Source: Rhodospirillales bacterium (GTDB lineage: Bacteria; Pseudomonadota; Alphaproteobacteria; Dongiales; Dongiaceae). From it: a stretch of DNA of 64,000 nt. Below the pieces are notes generated by a model. That model did not search any database. It was not told the origin of the DNA and worked only from the letters and a program-made list of their open reading frames with translations. The stretch is taken from positions 62,001 to 126,000 of the forward strand of contig VFKA01000035.1 in NCBI GenBank assembly GCA_009885795.1, written 5' to 3'. Below, in pieces: positions 53,069 to 61,100 of the stretch (positions within the stretch are counted from its first letter, which is position 1; each line of letters starts with the position of its first letter). The position numbers and the translations under genes are program-made.

Positions 53069-54838
53069 CTAGACCGGCAACCCCGCGAGCCGCAACCCTT
53101 CCAGAAGATGCCGCGAATCCTCCTCGCGCCGGAACGGCAGGCGGTCGATGAGCCACTGGACATAGTCGCGCGGGCCGGCCGCCGGGTCGCCGGCCCAGAT
53201 GCGGGCGATGTTGTCGACGAACTTGGCCGCATAGCGGCGCGCCGATTCGCCGTCGCCGGCATAGGCCGCGGCCGCCGCGCGCCAGGCCGGGCTGTGCGGA
53301 AAGAGCTCGGGCACCCGCTCGAAGAGCGCCAGCGTCGCGGCGTAGCGCCGGCCGGCGAAATGGATGACGGCCAGGTCCGAGGCGTACCATTCGGGATGCA
53401 AGGGGTTGAGCCGCATCGCCAGCTCCGCCTGCTCCAGCGCTTCCTCGGGCTCGCCCAGGAACGCCAGCGCCATGCCCCGCGACATCACCACGTCGGCGTC
53501 GTTCGGATTGAGAGAGATCGCCCGGTCCCAATGCACATGCGCGCGCTCGAAGTCGCGCCGCACCAGATGGATCCAGCCTAAAATCGCGTGCGGCGCCGCG
53601 TCGCTGTCGTCGAGTGCCACCGCCTTTTCCGCCAGCCGGTGGGCTTCGTCATAATCCTTGGCCGCCTCCGTGCCCCAGCCGGAATAGACCGTGGCGTAAT
53701 ACGCCACCTCCGCCAAACCGGCCCACGCCCGCGCATAGCGCGGATCGATGCGGATCGCCGCTTCGAAGCAGGTCTTGGCCTCGGCGTCGCCCTCGGGCTT
53801 GGCGCGGTCCTGCGCCTTGCGGCCGCGCAGCCACAGATCGTAGGCGGTGAGGCTCGTGGTCGGCTTGCCGCGCGAGCGCGACAGCTCGGCCTCGTCGAGC
53901 CGCGAGGCCACCAGCGCCACGACCCGGTGGGCGACCTCGTCCTGGACGGCGAAAAGATCCTCGATATCGCGGTCGTAGCGTTCGGCCCAGAGGTGCCGGC
54001 CGGTCGCGGCATCGATCAACTGCGCCGTGATCCTGACCGTGTTGCCGGAAAGGCGCACGCTGCCCTCGACGATGAACATGACGCCGAGCTCGCGGCTCAC
54101 GCGCTTCAGGTCGACAGGGCTGCCGCGATAGGCGAACGAGGAATTGCGCGCGATCACGAACAGCGTGCGAAACCGCGACAGCTCGGTGATGATGTCCTCG
54201 GTGATCCCGTCGCTGAAATAGCCTTGCCGCGGATCGTCGCTCATGTTGTCGAAGGGCAGCACCGCCACCGCCGGCTTTTCGGAGGCGGGCGCGGCGGGCG
54301 CGCCCGCGCCGCCTTGCGGCTCCATGCGGTAGACGCGGATCGGGCGCTCGATGTTCTTGACCTTCCGGTCGCCGAGATCGGTGAAGATCTCGCCCATGTG
54401 CGGGCGCACGAGGTCGTGCATGACGCCGGTGAGATTGACGCCCCCGGCTTCGGCCATTGCCTGCAGCCGGGCGGCGATGTTGACGCCGTCGCCGAACAGA
54501 TTGTCGCCCTCGACCACCACGTCGGCGAGCGCGATGCCCATGCGAAAACGAAGGCGCCGGTCTTCGGCGAGCAAGGCATTGGCGGCCTCGATCGACGCTT
54601 GCGCGGCACGCGCGCAACGCACCGCCGCCACCGGGCTCGCGAATTCGGCGATGACGCTGTCGCCGGCGCTGCCGAATATCCGCCCGCCATGTTCGCCGAT
54701 CGCGCCATCGAGCAGGCGCCGATGCGCCTTCAAGGCGGCGAGCGTCGCCGCCTCGTCGCGCTCCATGCGCGCGGAGAACCCGACCACGTCGGCGCAAAGG
54801 ATGGCCGCCAGCCTTCGTGGTGTCGTCTTGTCGGTCAT
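53069..54838 (-). CDS. Class III adenylate/guanylate cyclase with TPR domain
   Basis: A 589-residue protein. The N-terminal class III cyclase domain (about 8-170) has LAAILCADVVGFSARME with the metal Asp, GRIFGSAGDSVIAEF and DGVNIAARLQAMAEAGGV. A central module (PAVAVLPFDNMSDDPRQGYFSDGI to LWAERYDRDIEDLF) is the FlgO/TolB-like N-terminal domain typical of such proteins. C-terminal TPRs (about 330-540) follow. It ends HLLEGLRLAGLPV. It could make cAMP or cGMP; the cNMP-binding protein at 19486 is a conceivable but unlinked reader. No TM segment is seen. Confidence 0.92.
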   Translation of the reverse strand: MTDKTTPRRLAAILCADVVGFSARMERDEAATLAALKAHRRLLDGAIGEHGGRIFGSAGDSVIAEFASPVAAVRCARAAQASIEAANALLAEDRRLRFRMGIALADVVVEGDNLFGDGVNIAARLQAMAEAGGVNLTGVMHDLVRPHMGEIFTDLGDRKVKNIERPIRVYRMEPQGGAGAPAAPASEKPAVAVLPFDNMSDDPRQGYFSDGITEDIITELSRFRTLFVIARNSSFAYRGSPVDLKRVSRELGVMFIVEGSVRLSGNTVRITAQLIDAATGRHLWAERYDRDIEDLFAVQDEVAHRVVALVASRLDEAELSRSRGKPTTSLTAYDLWLRGRKAQDRAKPEGDAEAKTCFEAAIRIDPRYARAWAGLAEVAYYATVYSGWGTEAAKDYDEAHRLAEKAVALDDSDAAPHAILGWIHLVRRDFERAHVHWDRAISLNPNDADVVMSRGMALAFLGEPEEALEQAELAMRLNPLHPEWYASDLAVIHFAGRRYAATLALFERVPELFPHSPAWRAAAAAYAGDGESARRYAAKFVDNIARIWAGDPAAGPRDYVQWLIDRLPFRREEDSRHLLEGLRLAGLPV

Positions 54839-54938
54839 GGCGCCTCGTCGCCACCCTTCTTGGCGCGGCTGCTTTGCCTACTATATAGGTTCGTGGCGCG
54901 CGATGCGCCTGTCGCGGGAAACAGCGGAGAATCGGTCC

Positions 54939-55499
54939 ATGGCGGGACGAATGGGCGACGCGACGGTGCATCCTCTCGGCTGGCAGGCGGCCGATTTCGA
55001 CCTCGAGGCGACGGACGCCAAGCGCTATCGGCTGGCCGACGTGCGAGGGGCCAATGGCCTCCTCGTCATGTTCATCTGCAACCATTGCCCCTATGTGTTG
55101 GGGACGATCGCCGACATTGTCGCCGACGCCGCCCTCCTGAAGGCCGAAGGCGTCGGCGCCATCGCCATCATGTCGAACGACACCGCCGCCTATCCGGCCG
55201 ATTCGTTTCCGAACATGGTCGAGTTCGCCGCCACCCACCGATTGGGATTCCCCTACGCCATCGACAAGACTCAAGGTGTGGCGCGTGCCTATCGCGCCGT
55301 CTGCACGCCCGATTTCTTCGGCTTCGACAAGGCGCTGGGCTTGCGCTATCGCGGCCGCCTCTACGAAACCTCGGGCGCGCGCCCGAAACCCGGCGCCAGG
55401 CGCGAGCTCCTCGAAGCCATGCGCACGGTGGCGCGGACCGGAACCGCGCGCGGCGACCAGGCCCCCGCCATCGGCTGCTCCATCAAGTGGCGGGACTGA
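54939..55499 (+). CDS. Thioredoxin-fold (peroxiredoxin-like) protein
   Basis: A 186-residue AhpC/TSA-Redoxin-like protein. ADFDLEATDAKRYRLADVRGANGLLVMFICNHCPYV has a CNHC redox pair where thioredoxins have CxxC. A later cis-Pro loop is VCTPDFFGFD. Related proteins occur widely as 'thioredoxin family protein' of uncertain role. The open frame extends far upstream over the cyclase gene; the ATG at 54939 gives the family start. It diverges from the cyclase gene and converges on the TPR gene. Confidence 0.88.
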   Translation: MAGRMGDATVHPLGWQAADFDLEATDAKRYRLADVRGANGLLVMFICNHCPYVLGTIADIVADAALLKAEGVGAIAIMSNDTAAYPADSFPNMVEFAATHRLGFPYAIDKTQGVARAYRAVCTPDFFGFDKALGLRYRGRLYETSGARPKPGARRELLEAMRTVARTGTARGDQAPAIGCSIKWRD

Positions 55500-55505
55500 G
55501 CAACC

Positions 55506-56519
55506 TCAGTCCGGCCGGCCCTCCGGCAGTCCGGCGCCCCTGAGGCCGCTCAGCCAGTGCTCGCGGTCGAGGGCCGCGCCGGTGGCGAAGGGGCCCATGG
55601 CCGCTTCCTTGGAGACCGTCCACCACCAGGATTCCCGGCTCGTCTGATCCGACGCACGAAAATCGTCCATGGCGCTTTCGGCCAATTCCTGCTGGCCGCT
55701 TTTCCGGTAGCTCGCCGCGAGTACGAGCAAGGCATCGTGCAGGTGATGCGAGGGCGGCACCATCCGCCGGCGGTACGGGGCGAGTACGGCAATTGCCTGG
55801 TCGTATTGCCGGTTCTGATGCAGGGCGAAGGCCAGCACCCAGTCCAACCATTGCTCGTAACCTCTCGGCGAATCGTTGACGGCCGCGCGGGCCTCGGATA
55901 CGGCGGCAAGCGGGTCGCCGAGATAGACCAGGAACTCGGCATAGTCCGCCTGGACGCGGAAGCTGTTATGGGGCGTCGCCTTGGCGGCCTTGCGGTTCAC
56001 GAGATTGCGGGCACGGCCATAGGCCTTGCCGGCTTCGACCCACTGCTCGGCATAGCGAAGCGCGATCGCCTCGGCCCAATGGGTGAACCAATCATTCGAA
56101 TCCGCTTTCCGCGCGCGCTCCGCCTCGCTGACGGCCTTGGCGAGCGCGGCCTCCCAACCGTCCCGGCGATTGCGCCATTTCTTCACATGCTCGTGGCTAT
56201 TCAACGCCACGTTGCGGGCATTGTCCGGGTCGGTCTCCAGCGCCTTCTCTAGGAGCGCCAGGCACTTGCGGCTGCTCTCCGGCGTGTTCCGCTGGGAAAG
56301 CGCGCTCGCGCGCCGAAAGCTCTCGCCGTCGTCCTTTCCGCCCCGCGCGGATGCCGGCGCCGGGCGCGCAGCCTTCGTCTCAACCCGGCGCGGGACGGAT
56401 TTCCTCGGCGCCGCCGCCTTGGGCGGCGTGCGCTTGGAAAGAGGCTTCTTGGCCGCTGTCTTCTTGGCGGCACGCTTGATCTTCGAGCCCCCGGACGGAC
56501 GCTTGCGCTTGGATGCCAT
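55506..56519 (-). CDS. TPR-repeat protein with Lys/Ala/Pro-rich N-terminus
   Basis: A 337-residue protein. The first ~60 residues are histone-H1-like (SKIKRAAKKTAAKKPLSKR, then PRKS..PAPASARG), basic and probably disordered. The rest is helical with TPR-like repeats (YGRARNLVN, LALLEKALETDPDNARN). The C-terminus reads EHWLSGLRGAGLPEG, matching HLLEGLRLAGLPV at the end of the neighbouring cyclase. It looks like the TPR half of a cyclase-TPR protein with a new basic leader. Function unknown; possibly nucleic-acid or surface binding. ATG at 56519 is the natural start. Confidence 0.82.
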   Translation of the reverse strand: MASKRKRPSGGSKIKRAAKKTAAKKPLSKRTPPKAAAPRKSVPRRVETKAARPAPASARGGKDDGESFRRASALSQRNTPESSRKCLALLEKALETDPDNARNVALNSHEHVKKWRNRRDGWEAALAKAVSEAERARKADSNDWFTHWAEAIALRYAEQWVEAGKAYGRARNLVNRKAAKATPHNSFRVQADYAEFLVYLGDPLAAVSEARAAVNDSPRGYEQWLDWVLAFALHQNRQYDQAIAVLAPYRRRMVPPSHHLHDALLVLAASYRKSGQQELAESAMDDFRASDQTSRESWWWTVSKEAAMGPFATGAALDREHWLSGLRGAGLPEGRPD

Positions 56520-56578
56520 GCTTCGCCCCCCTCTGTTATGCCCACGGACGACGACCGCCGGGCACGGCAAAGGTTAAC

Positions 56579-56780
56579 GCGTCCCGCTCGGGCGCGCCAG
56601 ATGGAAGGAACGGATAGGAACGGTCTTTAGATTTCGACGATGCCGCTGGCCAGAAGCAGGGCGGCCAGGGACATGAGCATCGGAAGGGTCGCGCCGACGG
56701 TGACGAAAAGGATATTGCCCAACGCCACCGGCCGTCCACGCCCCGCGGTCCAAGGCTCGCGGCGCTGGCGCCCGGCTCCG
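56579..56780 (-). repeat. Direct repeat, left copy (3' end of small membrane-protein gene)
   Basis: Homologous to 57641-57846. The first ~91 bp are almost identical (three mismatches), then identity decays. On the minus strand it contains the C-terminal TM segment and stop of a truncated gene copy plus ~50 bp of 3' flank. The two copies bracket the RelE/XRE toxin-antitoxin pair. Confidence 0.85.
56627..56780 (-). pseudogene. Truncated paralogue of the small membrane protein at 57689
   Basis: Its C-terminal ~30 residues (LGNILFVTVGATLPMLMSLAALLLASGIVEI) match GNVLFVTASATVLMLVCLAALLLASGVVEI of the intact gene. The preceding RREPWTAGRGRP aligns with RREPSRRVLDRQARP. Upstream of that the sequence is replaced by the promoter region of the toxin gene. 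The N-terminal two thirds are missing, so this is a gene remnant. Confidence 0.75.
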
Positions 56781-56837
56781 TAACAGTTGGTTGCCTTGCT
56801 TCTTGAAATACGTGTAACCAATGGCTACACATAGGTA

Positions 56838-57092
56838 GTGAAGATCGCCATTGAAGCGGCCGCCCAGAAGGCGCTGACCCGCCGGATCCCGCAGGCCGAG
56901 GCAAAGCGGATCATGGCCGAGCTCGCCCGGCTGGCCGCCGATCCGACAATGTCGGCCGGCGACGTGAAGCCCTTGACGGGGCGCCCCGGAACGTTCCGAT
57001 TGCGGGTCGGCGACTGGCGCGTTTTTTACCGCGTCGAAGACGATACACTTTGGGTTGTGGGGGTCGGGAACCGGAAGGACGTTTACCGCTGA
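56838..57092 (+). CDS. RelE/ParE-family toxin
   Basis: An 84-residue toxin of the RelE superfamily: IPQAEAKRIMAELARLAADPTMSAGDVKPLTGRPGTFRLRVGDWRVFYRV, then VVGVGNRKDVYR, the classical RelE C-terminal pattern with conserved Arg residues. The start is GTG at 56838. It is followed by the HTH antitoxin gene at 57114, a toxin-first (HigBA-like) order. Flanked by the duplicated membrane-protein gene ends. Confidence 0.9.
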   Translation: MKIAIEAAAQKALTRRIPQAEAKRIMAELARLAADPTMSAGDVKPLTGRPGTFRLRVGDWRVFYRVEDDTLWVVGVGNRKDVYR

Positions 57093-57113
57093 GTCTAGAG
57101 CTAGGAGCTTGAG

Positions 57114-57593
57114 ATGACTGTCCACATTAAGAAAAAGGTCGCCGGCGGCGTGACCGCGCTGCACGACCTCAAGGGCCGGCGCCTCTTCGCCGTCCTGCCC
57201 TGGAGCGAGTACGAACGTCTCGCGGCGCTCGACCATCCCGCCGACGAGGAAGCGGCCGATATCGCGGCACTCGACCGCGCGGTCGCGGAGAACGCGCGGC
57301 GTGCCGGCGCGGCGCGCGCCGCGGGTTACAACGTCGCCGCCTACTACCCGGTCGAGGTCGTTAACCCGATGATCGATGGCGCCTCGGCGGTGAAGGTTTG
57401 GCGCGAGTACCGCGAGCTGACCCAGGCCGAGCTCGCCAAGAAGATCGGCGTCAGCCGCGCCTACCTGACGCAGATCGAAAGCCGGGCGCGCGCCGGCACG
57501 GCCGACGTGCTGGCCCGGCTCGCCCGCGCGTTGGGCGTGCTCGTCGACGATCTGATCGAGGAAAGCGCCTTGCGCCGCCGGCGCAAGAGCTAG
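57114..57593 (+). CDS. XRE-family HTH antitoxin
   Basis: A 159-residue antitoxin. The N-terminal half (MTVHIKKKVAGGVTALHDLKGRRLFAVLPWSEYERL) resembles a prevent-host-death-like toxin-binding part. The C-terminal half has a Cro/CI HTH, ELTQAELAKKIGVSRAYLTQIE (residues ~100-121). It neutralises the adjacent RelE-like toxin and probably represses the operon. Its ATG is 21 bp after the toxin stop with GGAG upstream. The segment 57594-57640 separates it from the repeat. Confidence 0.9.
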   Translation: MTVHIKKKVAGGVTALHDLKGRRLFAVLPWSEYERLAALDHPADEEAADIAALDRAVAENARRAGAARAAGYNVAAYYPVEVVNPMIDGASAVKVWREYRELTQAELAKKIGVSRAYLTQIESRARAGTADVLARLARALGVLVDDLIEESALRRRRKS

Positions 57594-57640
57594 CCGTCTC
57601 ATCGCCGGCCGCTGTCATTCCGAAAGGCCCCATGATCGAT

Positions 57641-57846
57641 GCGTCCCGCTCGGGCGCGCCAGACGGAAGGAACGGATAGGAACGGTCTTTAGATTTCGAC
57701 GACACCGCTGGCCAGAAGCAGGGCGGCCAGGCACACGAGCATGAGAACGGTCGCGCTCGCCGTGACGAAAAGGACATTCCCGAGCGTCGCCAAGGGGCGC
57801 GCCTGACGGTCCAACACGCGGCGCGAAGGTTCCCGGCGCTCCGTGC
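57641..57846 (-). repeat. Direct repeat, right copy (3' end of intact small membrane-protein gene)
   Basis: Counterpart of 56579-56780. The best conserved part is the noncoding 3' flank and the last codons of the gene (57641-57731). Direct repetition on both sides of the toxin-antitoxin pair suggests the pair entered through a duplication of this gene end. Confidence 0.85.
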
Positions 57847-58030
57847 CCGCCATGATCGCCAGATAGTACCGCCGCCACGCCAGCGGCACCGACAGGCGGA
57901 TGTCGACGCCATGCATGGCGTGCGGCCGCGCCCGGGCGGCGGCTTCGATCAATTGCAGGTCGCGCGCCGTAAGGCCGGCGGGGACGCCGGCGTAGGCGGG
58001 CGCTTCGATATTGCGTTCGGTTGCAGCCAT
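57689..58030 (-). CDS. Small membrane-anchored protein of unknown function
   Basis: A 113-residue protein that I do not recognise. The N-terminal ~75 residues are soluble (AGLTARDLQLIEAAARARPHAMHGVDIRLSVPLAWRRYYLAIMAG); a single C-terminal TM helix (GNVLFVTASATVLMLVCLAALLLASG) follows. It is a tail-anchored-like topology. A truncated copy of its 3' end lies at 56627. It is divergent from the glutamate dehydrogenase gene, 142 bp away. Confidence 0.75.
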   Translation of the reverse strand: MAATERNIEAPAYAGVPAGLTARDLQLIEAAARARPHAMHGVDIRLSVPLAWRRYYLAIMAGTERREPSRRVLDRQARPLATLGNVLFVTASATVLMLVCLAALLLASGVVEI

Positions 58031-58172
58031 TCCGGTCCCCGGGGACGCGCAAAAGCGGGCAATTCGCCCCTTTGCCTGTTAGACTAGGCATCCGGCCGTT
58101 AACAAACGCTTGATCCGGCCTGGCTATGGTCGTTTTCTTTTTGAGGATCGAGCGCATCGCCGCGGGCGGATC

Positions 58173-61100
58173 ATGGCATCGAAGACGGAGCAACTGAAGG
58201 CGGAGCTGATCGAACGAGTGGCTGCGCTGGCGGGCCGGCTCGGGCGCGAGCGCGCCGCCCCGGTCGAGCGCTTCATCCGCGCCTTCTATGCCAACGTACC
58301 GCCCGACGATCTCATCGGCGCCACGCCGGAGAATCTGTTCGGCGCCGCGATTTCGCTGTGGAACTACGGAGTCGACCGGCCGCGCGGCACGGCCAAGGTC
58401 CGGCTCTACAACCCGCGGCTCGACCAGCATGGCTGGCGCTCTCCCCATACCGTGGTCGAGATCGTCAATGACGACATGCCGTTCCTGGTCGACTCGATCA
58501 CCGCGGCCTTCAATCGGCACGACCTCACCGTCTTTCTCGTCATCCATCCGATCCTGCGTCTCGGGCGCGACGCCGAGGGCCGCCTGACCGGCTGGGACGA
58601 TGCCGGCGCGCCCGAATCCTACATGCAGGCGTGGATCGGCGAGCAGCCTTCGGGCGCGCCGCTCGAAGCCCTGCGCCGCGAACTCGACGCCGTGCTCGCC
58701 GATGTGCGCGCGGCGGTCGGCGATTGGCGGGCCATGCGCGATACCTTGACCGCCGCCGTCAAGGACATCGAGGACGCGCCGCCGCCGCTAAGCGTCGAGG
58801 AACTTGGCGAGGCCAAGGCTTTTCTCGCCTGGATGAACGACGATCACTACACGTTCCTTGGGTATCGCGAATACGACCTCGGCGGCACGGACGAACAGGC
58901 GGAATTGAGTATTCGCCCCGGCAGCGGGCTCGGCATCCTGCGCGACGAGAAGCTGTCGGTGTTCGAAGGCCTGCGCCAATCGGACAAGCTGCCTCGCGAA
59001 GTGCGTTACTTCTTGAGGCAATCCGGCGTCATCGTCGTGACCAAGGCCAGCCGGCGCTCCACCGTGCACCGCACGGCGCACATGGACGTGATCGGCATCA
59101 AGCGATTCGGGCCCGACGGCCAACCGGTCGGCGAGCGGTTGTTTATAGGATTATTTACCTCGATCGCCTATTCCCGGGCCGCCCGCGATATTCCGCTGTT
59201 GCGGCGCAAGGTCGACAACTGTATCGCTCGCGCCGGCTTCGCGCCGGCCAGCCACGACGCCAAGACGCTCGCTCACATTCTCGACAATTTTCCGCGCGCC
59301 GAGCTGTTCCAGATCGGCGAGGACGAGTTGTTCGACATCGCGCTCGGCATCTTGCACTTGCAAGAGCGCCAGCGCGTCGCGCTCTTCGTCCGCCGCGACC
59401 CGCTGGAGCGGTTCGTGTCCTGCCTCGTCTATTTGCCGAGCGAGCGCTACGACATGGCCTTGCGGGCGCGCATCGAGGCCATTCTGGCCGCCGCCTTTAA
59501 CGGAACGATCTCGGCCGTCACCGCGCAGATGGGCGAAGCAGCCTTGGGGCGGCTCCACGTCATCGTGCGGACCGCCGCCGGCGCGGTGCCCGAAATTGCC
59601 GTCGACGATATCGAGCGGCGCATCGCCGAGGCCGCGCGCACCTGGCGCGATCTGCTGCGGGCGGCGCTGGTCGAGACGCGGGGCGAGGAGCGCGGCTTGA
59701 CGGCGTTGCGCCAATTCGCCAATGCCTTTCCGGCCGGATACAGCGAGCGTTTCTCGGCGGAAGCGGCGGTGTTCGACATCGCCCGGATCGATGACGCGCG
59801 GGCGAGCAAGACGCTGGCGCTCAACCTCTATCGCCCGCCGGAAGCCGCTTCCTCGGAGGTGAGGCTCAAGGTCTACAACGCCGGCCCGCAGATCGCGCTC
59901 TCCGACGTGCTGCCGGTGCTCGAGCATCTGGGGTTCAAGGTGGTGAGCGAAATGCCCCACCTGGTTCTCCCCGCCGACGCCGATCGGCCGGTCTGGCTGC
60001 ACGATTTCGGCATGGCGACACAAGACGGCGGCGACATCGACCTGGCTCGGGTGAAGAACCTGATCGAGGAGGCCTACGCCAAGGTTCTCGCGGGCGAGAT
60101 GGAGGACGACGGCTTCAACCGCTTGGTCCTGTGCGCGCATCTCGGCTGGCGCAAGGTCATGGTGTTGCGCGCCTATTGCAAATATCTGCGACAGGCCGGC
60201 ATTCCCTTCAGCCAGGCCTACATGGAGGAAACGCTGGCCGCCAATCCGCGGGTGGCGCGGCTTCTCGTCAAGCTCTTCGCCGCGATGTTCGATCCCGAGC
60301 GGCAGGCCGAATCGAAACGCTACGCCGTCACCTATACGCAGGCGGTCGAAAAGGAACTGGACCGCGTCGCCAATCTCGATCAGGACCGCATCTTGCGCCG
60401 CTACCTCAACGCGATCCGTTCCACCCTGCGCACCAACTACTACCAGCAGGGGCCCGACGGCGGCGCCAAGCCCTACCTTTCCTTCAAGCTCGATTCGAAG
60501 GGCGTCGAGGATCTGCCCTTGCCCCGGCCGCTCTACGAGATCTTCGTCTACAACCCCCAGGTCGAGGCGGTGCATTTGCGCGGCGGCAAGGTCGCGCGCG
60601 GCGGCATCCGCTGGTCCGACCGGCGCGAGGACTTCCGCACCGAGATACTGGGGCTGATGAAGGCGCAGACGGTGAAGAACGCCGTCATCGTGCCGGTGGG
60701 CTCCAAAGGCGGCTTCGTGGTGAAGCGGCCCCCCATTGGCGGGCGCGACGCGCTCATGGCCGAGGTCGTCGAGTGTTACAAGACCATGATGCGGGGACTC
60801 TTGGATCTGACCGACAACATCGTCGGCGGGTCGATCGTGGCGCCTGCCCGCGTCGTGCGGCGCGACGATGACGACCCCTATCTCGTCGTCGCCGCCGACA
60901 AAGGCACCGCCACCTTCTCCGATATCGCCAACGGCGTGTCGGGCGAATACGGCTTCTGGCTCGCCGATGCCTTCGCCTCGGGCGGCTCGGCCGGCTACGA
61001 CCACAAGAAGATGGCGATCACCGCGCGCGGCGCCTGGGAATCGGTGAAACGGCATTTCCGCGAGCTCGGCCGCGACATCCAGGCGCAAGACTTCACGGTC

